The position numbers were made by a program, and so were the translations under genes. Below the pieces are notes generated by a model, which made no database searches, had not been told where the DNA came from, and saw nothing but the letters and a program-made list of their open reading frames with translations. A stretch of DNA of 64,000 bases from Henricia sp. BOLD:AAB3569 (Eukaryota; Echinodermata; Asteroidea; Spinulosida; Echinasteridae), in contig JBBELK010000366.1 in assembly GCA_037783545.1 (NCBI GenBank), positions 868,001 through 932,000 of the forward strand, in the 5' to 3' direction. This document shows positions 22,235 to 33,201 of the stretch, piece by piece; within the stretch, counting starts at the first letter, position 1; each line of letters begins with the position of its first letter.

Positions 22235-22398
22235 TATGAGGTAGTCCAAGTGATGAGCTCAGAAGCCTTTGATGTTAACACCTACCTCGGGGATAGCAGA
22301 GAAGAATCAGGGGATCCCTACAAGAGGCATGCATTCAACAAAGCCAAGAGCGACAACATACCCATCGACAGAAACATTCCAGATACTAGAAACTACAG
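22235..22398 (+). CDS. GALNT: GALNT exon: stem end and start of catalytic domain
   Basis: The frame reads ...SSEAFDVNTYLGDSREESGDPYK... piece by piece, with ESGDPYKRHAFNKAKSDNIP and then DRNIPDTRNYR. The pattern DPY-x-R-x-x-FN-x-x-x-SD-x-x-x-x-R-x-IPDTR is the signature of the region just before the catalytic domain in GALNT2-like enzymes. The exon ends AACTACAG before GTAAAT, leaving two bases of an Arg codon that the next exon completes. The start is less sure: an acceptor AG at 22233-22234 gives TAT GAG GTA in frame; the AG at 22243-22244 is an alternative that shortens the exon by 10 bp and changes the phase. The T-rich tract TTTTGTCTTGTTT lies just upstream of both. Confidence 0.85.
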
Positions 22399-22998
22399 GT
22401 AAATACAGCATGCAGACACAGTACAGAGGACAATCAAGCTGCTGTAACAACGATATATATTTATTTTCTAATGGCATACCGGTAGTCAATTACATGTATC
22501 AATATTAATTATTTTATAATTTATTACTTATTTATTACTTTGTCCACCTTATCCATTGCTGCCAATTCGTCTACAAAATCTAACTCGCCTATCATAAATA
22601 GTGACTCAAAATGATTTGGGGCAAAAAATTGACAACTGAGAATCGAACTTTGATGTGACAGGAAAAAACAAGAACTTATTAGTGACTCCTTACAAGCATT
22701 GTGTTGAGTTACTGTAAGTCCATGGAAGTCCAAAGACTTAACGAGTCCTCGACTTACATGTACCCAGTACATGTAGGTCAACTCAAGTCAAGTGAGTTGA
22801 TTCTAGTGATATCAATTAATTAGGTTTTGAAGTTCAAGTTCAGTCTTTTAATGATGCAAGACATGAATTAAATGCATGTTAAATAATTTGTTCCAGTGAC
22901 GGGAGGTAATGTAAAATATCAATTTGTTACTGAGTCATTAACTCACGCCATTCCAATGAGGGCATGGCTAAAAGATCCCCTTTTCATTTTATTCACAG
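22399..22998 (+). other. GALNT intron, 600 bp
   Basis: The donor is GTAAAT and the acceptor ATTTTATTCACAG. The intron contains AAGTC/GACTT words near 22690-22800 and an ACATGT patch. No further exon was seen. Confidence 0.85.
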
Positions 22999-23100
22999 GT
23001 GCCAAAGCATAGATTATGATATTGAACATCTTCCTCCGACATCCATTATTATCACATTTCACAATGAAGCAAGATCAACATTATTAAGAACGATAGCCAG
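22999..23100 (+). CDS. GALNT: GALNT exon: FHNEAR catalytic-domain start
   Basis: The exon encodes [11 protein letters not shown] followed by [20 protein letters not shown] and IA. The [18 protein letters not shown] block is nearly invariant in this enzyme family; it is the first beta strand and following helix of the GT-A fold that binds UDP-GalNAc. The leading Cys fits the conserved first cysteine of the catalytic domain. The exon begins with the last base of the split Arg codon (AG|G) and ends with two bases (AG) of a Ser codon. The splice sites TTTATTCACAG and GTGAGA are strong. Confidence 0.97.
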
Positions 23101-24734
23101 GTGAGATATGAAAGTTTCCATGATTGGTCCAGGAGAATTGAAGCAAGTAGGCTAGTGACCAATCACTGCCGATTTCTTAAAATTTAGCTAATGAAGTAGA
23201 TTCTAGCTGCTAAATTGCTGCTAAAGGGTAGCTCTTTTGCATCCAGTCCACCAGGGAAACTTAAATCAGGGAAATAAATTTATTTGATGGAAAATACTTT
23301 TAGACTGGGACATTGTACCAGATATCTCTGTGCTATGTACATGTACATGTAGTTTTGAAAGTTTGTTGCTTTGTGTAAAAGACCACTGTATGGTTTACAA
23401 TTGAAACAAATTCCTGGAGTAATGGAAATTTATTTCCAAAAAATAATGTTGGTAAACTACATGTACATGTACATGTAGCCTGCAGAAATTGCAGCTACAT
23501 AAACATACGTACATGTACCGGTAGGTGTGGCATTGTTTCTGAAAACTTGCAGACAAAATCTTATTTAATTCATCTCAGTTAATTTCAAAACTCAGTTAAT
23601 TTCAAATCCAAAACTGGTAAACACTGGATGAAGATTTCAAAATTTCTTAAATTAATCAAAATAATACCTCGATCTGTAAAGAAATGTCCATATTTTACAA
23701 TCATATTACAAAAATTAACAGAATAAATTTGACTGGGCACACTGTGCCATCGCATTTTCAAGAAATAGTTGAAAATGCATGTAAAACATTTGTTTTCAAT
23801 TTTATTGATTATCTGTCCCTCACGCATAAAAACAACCTCCGCATAAAACTGTAAAGTCAATTTCAACATGTGATAAACTGGGGGTGTGTATTTACATCGG
23901 TAAAAGGTAAACAAACAGGTTCACTTTAGTTTTCATTTGTTGTTGACTAAGGATTGGCATTTATCTCTTGATTTCCGTCACTCGTGGGGGACGGAATTGG
24001 ATCACGCTCTACAGAAAGGTACATGCATGTACCAGTTTAGGGGAAAAATCATGTTGAGTTTGTTACCATTGCTAGAAACAAAATAGTAAGATTACAGCGA
24101 ATGATACAATAAGCCTTATTTTAAGACAGATTACATGATTGGGAAACTTTTAAAAACAGGAAGAACAACATTACATAACTAAATGAATAAAACTGCCTTA
24201 GTTGTAGAAATTTCAGCCACGTACATGCATTAATACTTCAGAAGAGCAAAAAAATCCATGCATGGATTTTGAGTTTAATTGAATGGTAACAACTTAAAAA
24301 AAAAAAGTCTTCAGTTGGCAATTTCTCTAACAACTGTACCATTTTACACGCGTGTCACATGCCCCCCTCTCATTAAGTTGGCCAGTGCTGAATTGCTGGT
24401 TCGAATCATTTAGCAGTGGGTACTGCATCTAGTCGGCATGGTTTAACTTGCATCACTCTGTCATAATTGGGAAATGCTTGCCTTTTCCCAATGTAATTTA
24501 TTTTAGCACTGTATGATACGTAAGACATCAAACCCAAGACCCCCATCTTGCATTATAGAAAAGACAGCTTTACCACTTGTACACTCAGCTATTCAATGTT
24601 GAATGGCTAGTTCGAAATATTTTGCTTCAAAGCTGGAAAGGCATGTTTAGTAATCCGTCATTAAATGTAAGTATGTATACCTTTACATCCCAATTAAACA
24701 ATGTGGTTTGTGTTGTTTTCTTCTCTTTATACAG
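23101..24734 (+). other. GALNT intron, 1.6 kb
   Basis: The donor is GTGAGA and the acceptor CTCTTTATACAG. ACATGTACATGTA patches lie at 23336-23352 and 23459-23478. A short palindrome AAAATCCATGCATGGATTTT sits near 24251-24270. A GGTTCGAAT word near 24399 resembles a B box but has no A box. The 109-codon minus-strand frame at 23585-23914 is unsupported. Confidence 0.8.
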
Positions 24735-24802
24735 TGTACTAAATAGAAGTCCGTCAAATCTTATAAGGGAAATTATCTTAGTTGATGACTTCAGTGATAA
24801 CC
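24735..24802 (+). CDS. GALNT: GALNT exon: LIREIILVDDFSD
   Basis: The exon completes a Ser codon and reads VLNRSPSNLIREIILVDDFS then DN, leaving one base of the next codon. The SVLNRSP-x-x-LIREIILVDD-(F/Y)-S pattern is conserved in GALNTs; the aspartates after ILV lie in the nucleotide-sugar pocket. At 68 bp the exon is short, but both splice sites are strong (TTTATACAG and GTAAGT) and phases match on both sides. Confidence 0.97.
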
Positions 24803-24857
24803 GTAAGTACATGTATCTTAAATGACTATGCATGGTTAAAACAAAGCATTGACAAGA

Positions 24858-25090
24858 AGCCAGAAATTCACTAAAAACCTTTTCAAAATAATTAACCAGT
24901 CAAAACATTACATTCGCTCATTATATAAAAGAAAAGTGAAAGTGCTATTAATTTACACTACTTTCACTTTCATTTATCACTTTCAGATATATATATCGGC
25001 TTTCATGCATGGTAAAGCCAGAAATTCACTAAAAACCTTGTGACTTTTATTCATTTACACTACTTTCACTTTCATTTATCACTTTCTGAA
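24858..25090. repeat. Two-copy tandem duplication
   Basis: GCCAGAAATTCACTAAAAAC occurs at about 24858 and 25017, and CACTACTTTCACTTTCATTT occurs at about 24956 and 25058. The two spacings differ (about 159 and 102 bp), so one copy has extra sequence. It is intronic with no coding value. Confidence 0.75.
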
Positions 25091-25140
25091 AATATATAGG
25101 CCTATATTGGCTTTCATGTACATGTATATGGTGCTAATAA

Positions 25141-25213
25141 TATGTTGTAGCAGAATTACAGTACATGTACTGTATACATGTATACATGTACACGGTAATT
25201 CTGCTACAACATA
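25141..25213. repeat. Hairpin with perfect 19-bp arms
   Basis: TATGTTGTAGCAGAATTAC and its exact reverse complement flank a 35-bp ACATGTA-rich loop that is itself self-complementary. It may be a very short MITE. It lies in the third intron of the GALNT gene. Confidence 0.93.
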
Positions 25214-26394
25214 CATGTGTATATAGCACAAAACGTTCACATATTTTGTCATTTGGGCCCGGCCAAGCAGAGGCTAACATCAGCAGCAAAATATCAAACT
25301 TAATGAAATTATTTTTTTTAGGCCAACATTCTAAGGTACATAATTTAGGTTACTTTTTCACATTGCGTGCTCGTTCAACAGCAGAAAACCTAATCTATTA
25401 AATGTGGTGCAGACTCAATTATGAAGCTGCTTAAAACTTATAAGATTGAGTGAAGCAGTGTTCCACTGTTGCCCAAAAATATTTAATACTGTAACATTAA
25501 TTGACAAAAACAATGTATAATAACGATGTGTAATAACTTCCTGAACAGACAAGTGAAAAATGTGTCCTTTACAAAATGTTACCGTTTGTCAATGTCCCTC
25601 CGTTACCATGACCATCTGACTTTAAACCCTGCCCAATAAAAATTTAGCAGTACAGCAGGACCATCATTTTTGTTTGTCAATATTTAATTGGTAATGCGGG
25701 TGCAATGCAAAGAAAAAGAAACAATTTTCACCTTAGGAACTGTATGCTACGAATGTCTGAAAAAAAATGTAAAAAATTTGTTGTTAATTTTGTGTCCCTC
25801 CGTTTAATACTGCCCCCTTTTTTTTTTTAAATCTTGCCCCCAAAATGTTGTTTGCCAAAAAAAATTTCCCTCAGTTTGCAGTCTAAGTAGTTTATACCAG
25901 ATATTATTTTATTGAGGCTTGGATCAAAATACAACAAAAGTGTCTCTGGCTTACCGATTGGCCGGACCCATTTGTAATACCCTTTTAGGTGTCCATAAGC
26001 TCATAAAAAGCATATCAAAAGCAAAAAAGACTTGTGCTTTACTTTATTCAGAAGGTCATGGGTTCGTGTCCATCCAAAAACACTATACAAAGTTTTGCCA
26101 TACCTTGTCGGAAAACACTATGATTGCTTTCCGCGACGTAGAACATCCAGGAATGTTAGGGTGTCACCGGTCACATGCGCACACGAGCGCGCCAATACAT
26201 GTACATTGTAGACGCACATGAACATGCGTAAAAATACTAACCAGCGTATTTTCATTCGAAAATGCCACACGCGCGCGTTGCAATACGTTCAAATGATTGA
26301 GCATGTAGTCGGCTTGTAAAAACGAAAGTGTTTTTACTTTATCGCGATTTTTTTGCCTGAAGAAATACATTTCAGGAAATATCTTCATTCGACG
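25214..26394. other. Intronic stretch without clear features
   Basis: The stretch is AT-rich. Near-repeats of GTCCCTCCGTT lie at about 25594 and 25794. A 100-codon open frame (25919-26221) has no splice or family support. CpG-rich words such as CGCGCGTT appear at 26165-26285. Confidence 0.4.
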
Positions 26395-26458
26395 AAGAGA
26401 TCACTTCATTCGACGAAGCAAATTTGTAATGTGAACGGCTCCCTTCGTTCGACGAAGA
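26395..26458. repeat. Triple TTCGACGAAG repeat
   Basis: ATTCGACGAAG occurs twice and CTTCGTTCGACGAAG once within about 80 bp; TTCGTCGAA-type words are near-palindromic. There is no obvious larger element. Confidence 0.7.
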
Positions 26459-27272
26459 ATATACAGTTTTTTTAAATTTATATATATTTTCTAGAAACAT
26501 AAAAGGTATTTGCTTTCAAATGAGACATCAACGAAATAAATCGACCAATGTTTTAGTTATCGAACAATAATTTACTGTCAATATTTCAAATTAATGGTGG
26601 TCCACCAACAATTCAAGGCATAGACTTGCCCAAGTCTGACCTCCCCTGCTCAGTCTGCAACGTGCAGCTAATAGTTAGTTTACATTTGGCCTGCGATTAG
26701 TCTACGGGGCCCGTATCCTGCCCATATCCCCTATTCCGTGTGGCCTCCGTGCGGAGGCAGGAGGCGGCCGTGAGATTTTCGTACGGATTCGCGGCCTCTA
26801 CGATTTTGTTTCGCGGGAAGTTATGCCTAGTTTACATTTGCCCCGGGCCCCCGTACGATAAATTGGTCTACGATTTTTCTACAGGCTACGATGTTTTTGT
26901 TTACATTATCTACGAGCATCGTGCCATTTCTTGTATTGGCCCTCGGGGGCAGGCCGGGGCAAATCCGTACAGAGGCTGCTCGGAGATTGTACGGAAATCG
27001 TGCAATTTCAGTGCAGTAGCCGTGCAGTCTCCGCAGCCTCCGCCTCAAGGCGGCTGCACGGCCATGGTGCGGGAGCTGTGGGGTTGCCGCGGGATGCGTG
27101 TTTTTTATTTACACCGCAGCGAGGGGTACACCCCAATTTTTCAACCCGAATAGAGTCTAAGTTTCCAATGACTGACACTTCTCGAGTGACAATCTTGGAA
27201 ATAGTGACAACTCTTACTCTCACTATTAGAGAAAAAGAAGAAACCGAGAAATTTCGGAAAATCCCAAACATG

Positions 27273-27337
27273 CATATATTCGAACCAGGGACCTTATGGT
27301 TACAAGTCGAGCTCTCTTCTAACCAGACCACGAAGCT
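27273..27337 (-). repeat. tRNA-related (SINE head-like) sequence, minus strand
   Basis: On the minus strand, TTCGTGGTCTGGTTAGAAG reads as an A-box region and CCCTGGTTCGAATAT as a B-box region, with CTTGTAACC between them at the place of an anticodon loop. Mismatches make a functional tRNA unlikely. It lies in the middle of the composite element, so it may be a SINE inserted there; no tail or target duplication was identified. Confidence 0.5.
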
Positions 27338-27365
27338 GGTTGCAAACCGATCGCATTCAAAACCC

Positions 27366-27416
27366 TAAATTCCTTTAAAATAACCAACCATAAACCCTAA
27401 CCCTGAACCCTAACCT
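27366..27416. repeat. Degenerate interstitial telomere-like CCCTAA words
   Basis: Four CCCTAA-type words occur in 50 bp (AACCCTAAA, AAACCCTAACCCTGAACCC, TAACC). It is too short and imperfect to be a telomere; it may be a chance cluster or a scar of DNA repair. CCCTAA is the telomere repeat of most deuterostomes. Confidence 0.45.
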
Positions 27417-28169
27417 ATTATATAGTCTCCTCTCAAGACGCTAAAAAGGTACAAACCCCATTGTTCTCCCCTCGCAGTGGTGTAACAAAAAATTACGCCC
27501 GCGGGATGACCGCTCAATATCACGGGTACTGCACGGGCATCGAGCAGCGAGCAGCAACCTTGCGATAGCTGTGCGATGGCCGTGCGAATGTCCCACGAGT
27601 CTACAATCTCTGTACGATTTGTTTTGCCCCCATGTTCACCGAAAAATCGTGCGTTTGCTGCACGATCAGCGCGAGGCCTCCACGCGATGCCCGTGTATGT
27701 AAATTATATAACTTCCCGCGAAACAAAATCGTTAAGGCCGCGGAGCCCGTGAATCCGTACGAAAATCTCACGGCCGCCTCCTGCCTCCGCACGGAGGCCG
27801 CACGGAAAAGGGGATACGGGCAGGATACGGGCTCCCTAGACTAATCGCAGGCCAAATGTAAACTAAGCATAGAATACAAATTTGAAAAAAAAAACCGGTA
27901 GCCCGTAGACATGTCGTAGGTGGCATTTGCCCCGACCTGCCCCCGAAGGCCAATACAAGAAATGGCACGATGCTCGTAGATAATGTAAACACAAACATCG
28001 TAGCCCGTAGCCTCCTACGATGCCCCAAAAATCGCACGATAAATCGTAGACCAATTTATCGTACGGCGCCCAAGGCAAATGTAAACTAAGCATTAAGTGG
28101 GCCCTCCGGACCGATGGTCTATCCAATATGTTTTGTTTCTGTTTCCTCTGTCTCAAATTTGACAGACCA

Positions 28170-28330
28170 CCAGTCCAGAGGGCTGCAAGCTAATATATAG
28201 CAAGCTACTATATCTTGCCATTAGCTTGCCGCAAGCTTGCCTACATGCTCGCCAGCAAGCTTAGCTTGCCGCAAGCTTGCCTGCATGCTTACCTACCGCT
28301 CACCAGCAAGCTTGCCTCAAACTTGCTCGG
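28170..28330. repeat. GCAAGCTTGC repeat patch, left
   Basis: CAAGCTTGCC and its variants occur about eight times with TTAGCTTGCCGCAAGCTTGC repeated. The core AAGCTTGC is shared with the patch at 29575-29890. The two may be sub-terminal repeats of one element spanning 28170-29890. Confidence 0.75.
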
Positions 28331-29574
28331 ATTGGAATTTTTGAAATTTTGCAAGCTAATATAGGCCTATACATGTACGTAAAATCTTGACATTTTCCCC
28401 CCATTTTCTGTTTATGTCATCAAACTTGCACTTTTGCATTTAAACAATAGTACAACCTAACAAAATAAAACTACATGTTCCTTGCTCTATGGTACCCTAG
28501 AACAGCTAAAAGGAATGCATTAATTGCTAAAAAATAAATCAGAGGTGTTATGAGAAGATCAGTACACATGCAAAACCAAGCCATACCAAGGACATGATTG
28601 AGAGTGGCTATTTTCTGATACATGATGATGTATCACAGCATATATTTTTCTGCTAAATTTAAGCTAAACTAACTGCTTAATTTTTATGTCAAATTTGCAC
28701 TTCCCGACACTGATACTTAGTGATATTTGTAGGTAAAATAATTATATAAGAAGTAAGTAGGCCTAAATATATTCTAGCTAGTGTCCTACAATGAACAATG
28801 GTGTTCATCATTATGTGAACATGATGGTGAACAATACAATGCATGGTTTGTCTACACAAAAAACAAATGAATCCTGCTCTGTGGGCAAATATCCATAAAA
28901 TAAACTCTTCATTATTTCAGTTTTGTTTAATTTTTGCAAGTATTACCTTAGTAAATTAAAATGGGCCTGATAAAGCTGATTTCAGATGAGAAATATCACC
29001 ACGTTTGGATTTCCCGCCCTTGCAACACTTTCAAACCAGCATGGAGTTGAAAAAGTCTGGTTCACTCTCAACATAAACTAGTCAAAATAAGGTAAATTAG
29101 TCACATGAGGCATCATTTTGACTAACCTTTGTCAAAGTTAGTCAAAATTATGGAAAGAGATGGAAAGTATTTAAAGAATGTGTCCTGAATTTACAAAAAC
29201 AAGATGTAAAATGTAACGGGGGACACCAACATTGAAAGACCCAGAACTGTATGAACTTAAGGATTTATATTTTCCTTTCTAAGGCAATTATTTGTTGCAG
29301 ATCTAGAAATTTATTTTTATGAAGAAAAGGTTTACAAAACAATTTGTAGAACATTTTTATTGAACTGAGAAAATGCAAATAAAAACCATGAATTATTTTA
29401 TGTAGGACATTTTTTCTCATCAGACACATGCAGGTGTGAATCCACATACAATCGCGGACGTCCCTTTGTTCCTCTTTTGTTTGGACATAGTCTATTTTTC
29501 CTTACTCTCGTTATTGTTCTCTTTGTTAGACCTCCCTAAAACGTCCATGCACGATTGTTTGGGAGAACAAGCGC
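28331..29574. other. Intronic stretch between two AAGCTTGC patches
   Basis: The stretch is AT-rich with no exon or RNA gene. Around 29070-29150 the word TTAGTCAAAAT recurs, as in 61730-62030. If the flanking patches are element ends, this is its interior, but it codes for nothing I recognise. Confidence 0.4.
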
Positions 29575-29890
29575 ACGTATGCAAGCTAGCTGCAAGCTTG
29601 CACGCACGTATGCAAGCTAGCTGCAAGCTTGCACGCACGTATGTAGCTTGCTGCAAGCTCGCAGGCACACATACTAGCTTGCTGCAAGCTCGCAGGCACA
29701 CATACTAGCTTGCGCACAAGCTTGCACACAAGACTGCAATCTTATACAAGCTTGCGGCAATCTTAATAAGCTTGCGGCAATCTTAATAAGCTTGCGGCAA
29801 TCTTAATAAGCTTGCAGCAATCTTAATAAGCTTGCAGCAATCTAATTACACGCTTAATGCAAGCTTGCGGCAAGCTTACATTTCTGTAAG
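29575..29890. repeat. Minisatellite of 31-bp and 20-bp AAGCTTGC units
   Basis: Four units of 31 bp run from about 29581 (GCAAGCTAGCTGCAAGCTTG then CACGCACGTAT, changing to TAGCTTGCTGCAAGCTCGCA). They are followed by five units of exactly 20 bp, AAGCTTGCGGCAATCTTAAT, starting near 29748, 29768, 29788, 29808 and 29828. Mirror open frames arise on both strands (29436-29708 and 29492-29701) and are not genes. Confidence 0.92.
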
Positions 29891-30696
29891 GGAAAAACTT
29901 TTCACAGGGTTGTTGATGTATACCTTTAAGTTTATCCCTACATGTACTTGACTTGAGAAATAATTTATTATGCGAGTTTGATTTTTAAAATACATTGCAC
30001 ACGTGTACGAGAGGAAAAAAAATCCAAATGTGACAGTCCATTTTACAATAAATTGTGAATGGGATCATGGGATCATAGGATTAAGGAAAGTTCTACTTCA
30101 CAATTAAAGTCTGGATTATCACTATCCCACACATTAAAAATAGCACTCGTGAGAAAGTTCAGGCCAGGCAGTATTGTGTCTTATCTTACACAGTAAGGCC
30201 TTAGAGATGCAAGTGTTGTTATCAGTGGCTTAACTGGTTAGATCAAGTTGTCATCAACAATTTCCGTCCTGGACACAAGGACAGGATAGTTTAAGTTGAT
30301 GTTGTCAAGGGGGTGTTCATATATTGTCCTTGTAATAAAATGCAGTCATTTCCCACATTCGACTCATTTGTGTGTAATACGTAATGTTCAAAATATGCTG
30401 CATTTATAATTGAGCAAGCAAAAGTCACCATGAGCAGTCATTTGTATTGCAAATGCAAAACTGAACATTTGTTGCAAAACACGTACCATTTGGCTTGAAC
30501 CTGCTTTTTTAAGCACGAAAGTTACCGCTAATTTTTGGAGTGCATGCTTGGGTTGTTTTGCTTTGCATACTGGTGCTGGATTTGTCAGATAAATATACTA
30601 CACACCTCACATTGCACAATCTCCACCTCCGTCAAGGATGCTCAGATTACGGACTCTGTATTCAGGTAGCGTTTACAGTTACAAGCGACCTTGTCT

Positions 30697-30910
30697 CAAT
30701 TTCATGGAACCCGTTAGCACAAAAATTTGTTTAGTACATAATTTCTTTGCTTTGTAAAATGAGTTAAAAAATTGTATTTTTAGGAACGGGAGCAAAATAT
30801 CCGTAAATACACATCACACACGATTTTGGCTGGCAACCCAGTTTTGTAAAATAAAGCAAAGAAATTCTGTGCTGAACAAATTTTTTTTGCTAACTGGTTC
30901 CATGAAATTG
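30697..30910. mobile_element. MITE, CAATTTCATGGAACC ends
   Basis: CAATTTCATGGAACC at the left is mirrored by GGTTCCATGAAATTG at the right. The match continues inward through GTTAGCA and again at TTTCTTTGCTTT / AAAGCAAAGAAA. It is 214 bp, AT-rich and non-coding. It is related in its ends to the ATTTCATAAA elements at 13328 and 54551. Confidence 0.82.
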
Positions 30911-30919
30911 GGCCCTTGA

Positions 30920-32398
30920 CAATAGACCGATCCAGTAAGCTCCGCCCATTTTGAAATTGACCAATCACAGCCTCAGGTTGAGGTAACCAAAAAGTGGATC
31001 TCCATTTTGGTTACCTGAGTCCTCAAAATTGTGTGCTACGGCGAAATGCAGCACGAGTGACGCAAAAACACCATAAACATCATTTTTATCAGCGCAGAGG
31101 ACCCTAGCCGGTTTAAAACGGATTGTATAAGACTGTCCTAACCTACTTTTAATCCCTTCGTAAATGTGTTTTTGTGTAAACGGAAAAAACAATTAGCTTG
31201 TCGTTTTGCTATGTTGTGCATTCACTGCATTATAGATGTGTGTCGAGATGTTTTTGTTCGATCGCTCGCGTTACGCGTATTGCAGGCGTGTTGTATACGT
31301 GCACGCACACGACCGGATACTTAAATAGGAATAATCCCCCTTGACGAAAATCCAGCATTTAGGCTTTTTTCGATAGTCCAAACATCCCTCTTGCCGACGT
31401 GGATTTTTATTATTTTTTAATTGTCGGTTTTAAGTGGATAAATTGCAAGCAAAAGTGCGCTTTTCGAAAATGAGATTTTCGCGATTTCTGAAACGCTCAT
31501 TAGGTATTCATGATATGCGCGTGACCCCGTGACGCAATCCTGAGAAAGAGAGGTCAACACGATAGTTAGCTCCATACGTTTACACGCAAACAACTTGGAA
31601 AACCGTCTCTTTTAGATGGTTTTTTTTGAAGAATATTGAAGATTTTCTTTTCTATTACCAAGAGAGAGAAAAATGAGTCGCTCATTCTATAACTTGTACG
31701 GCCGATGTTCAAACACGTGGAAACTACGCCCGCAGGGGACCGTACACAGACCGCTGTGAATGCCGTTCGTTCAGTGACAAAACCACCCGTCGCAATGCAC
31801 CAGTATTTACTTCAAAAGAGCTTCATTGTGAGCCACAATTTCATCGTTTTTTTCACAAAACAGGTAATAGTAGATTGTTGTCATATTACATTAAGTGTTT
31901 TTCACGTTTGTATTTTGAATTACAAGGACAAAATAGGCATGATAAACATTCACTTCGTGTATTTTCCATTCAATACTGCACAGACCGTTTTGTATGTTTC
32001 TCAGGATGACGTCAAAACCCTGTTGATAAACAAGCCAAGTAACCTCGAGCGTTTCAGAATCTCGGGTGAAGAGGGTCAGAACTGCTTTACGTTTTAAGCA
32101 AAAGCCTGTCGATTTTTTTGTGAAAAACAAGTTGTGATGGTGTTGTAGACACATACACCTCTATGATAAACGGAAAAACTAAAAAAATGTGGAAAGGGGG
32201 ATTCTAGCTGTTTAAGTGCACATTTTGCTTTCTAGCGTGCAGTTTCTTTGTGCGTTTTGGTGTTTCAATACGCGCTGACCAGGGCGCGGGCGCTGACGCA
32301 CGGCGCGGCCACGCGACTCTACTTCACACGTGCCTTACATGTGTGGCATGTTGCTAGACAATTACTAAATGGGTGGACCTTACTGGATCGGTCTATTG
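30920..32398. mobile_element. CAATAGACCGATCCAGTAA element
   Basis: CAATAGACCGATCCAGTAAG begins the element and the right end at 32380-32398 is its reverse complement; similarity continues inward to about 30 bp (CCGCCCATTT against CCACCCATTT). The 1479-bp span encloses the AATCCCCC element 31333-32203. No target duplication is obvious. Confidence 0.82.
31333..32203 (+). mobile_element. AATCCCCC element, copy A
   Basis: AATCCCCCTTGACGAAAATC opens the element and AAAGGGGGATT closes it; a near-identical 980-bp copy lies at 46806-47785 outside any CAATAGACC element, which fixes these boundaries. Both copies keep an open plus-strand stretch reading VCILNYKDK-x-GM-x-NIHFVYF then PFNTAQ and LERFRISGEEG. 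The opposite strand is equally open in both (SETLEVTW, GLCSIEWKI), so preservation may reflect DNA similarity, not protein selection. I do not recognise either protein. Confidence 0.78.
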
Positions 32399-32435
32399 TG
32401 GGGTTCAACTCTATTGACCACTCCACAGATGTCAT

Positions 32436-33201
32436 CTTTGTAGTAGCCTTTTGTCAAGGCCTCGTGAATTTGGGCGATTTGGTGACTTGAGTAGAGTCTA
32501 TACGCGCAGAGTGAATTACTCACTTGGCCTTTTTCGAACTGACAGGCAATTCTTATGTTTTTCTTTATTTTTGCTACCAAAAGTGGTAGCAGAAATCAGC
32601 CAGTCACGTGCAGGTCACTCCATGCAAATTACGCAGGGAGCTCCTACAAACAAGGGAGGTAGGCTTACGCTTTTGAATTTACTGGGTACATTAAACGGCA
32701 AATAAATTAAATCAAATGGGAATTATATTAGTTCCGTATAAAATGTTGATGTAATAAACAATTTATGTCAAATATAAACGTATTTTCATGAAGCTCGATG
32801 GTTTTGTGTCGAAGTAAATATAAGTGCCGTACCTACGTTGGTAATGAACGAGGCCATAACGCCGCAAGCCATGTGATTGGTCAATTTGTCCTGCGGGAAC
32901 TGTACGTGACTTGCATCACACGCGCGCGTGCAAAACAAGCTCCTAGCGCCCATTGGCTCAGTTGAATGTTTGTTTTCGATTTCTGTTTTCAAAATCTTTA
33001 CGTGCAGAGTGGGGCGTGGGTAATGTTGTGACGTTGCACATTCGGGTCAACTGCTTGCATGTAATGAATAATGTAGCAGTTGCCAGTTCGAAAAAGGCCT
33101 TATGGCAAAACAGAAGGCATAGCGTTTGCACAGCCTTCGTATACTCCGCTCAAGACGCCCAAACCCCAAAGCCATAAGGCCTTGTCAAAAGGCTATCTTT
33201 G
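32436..33201. mobile_element. Foldback element with about 70-bp arms
   Basis: CTTTGTAGTAGCCTTTTGTC at the left is mirrored by GACAAAAGGC-type sequence at the right (read on plus: GGCCTTGTCAAAAGGCTATC). The arms continue through AATTTGGGCG / CGCCCAAACC and GAGTAGAGTCTATACG / CGTATACTCCGCTC. The 766-bp element has a mixed interior and no recognisable coding region. Confidence 0.75.

Larger units (their letters stand above)
26672..28095. mobile_element. Composite of two interlocked GC-rich inverted-repeat elements
   Basis: One pair of arms begins TAGTTTACATTTGGCCTGCG at about 26675 and ends with its mirror CGCAGGCCAAATGTAAACTA at about 27850-27868; the match runs about 150 bp inward. A second pair begins TAGTTTACATTTGCCCCGGG at about 26826 and its mirror ends near 28094 (GGCAAATGTAAACTAAGCAT), also matching over about 150 bp. 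The order is X-left, Y-left, X-right, Y-right, so the two cannot be simply nested. CGTACGG/CCGTACG words abound in all arms. Open frames of 89-145 codons on both strands arise from the GC-rich arms. Confidence 0.75.

Noticed and set aside
26931-27368. 145-codon plus-strand frame and overlapping 137-, 107- and 97-codon frames
   Set aside because: All arise from GC-rich inverted arms of the composite element and are mirrored on the other strand.
27366-27416. True telomeric repeat
   Set aside because: Only four imperfect CCCTAA words; far too short.
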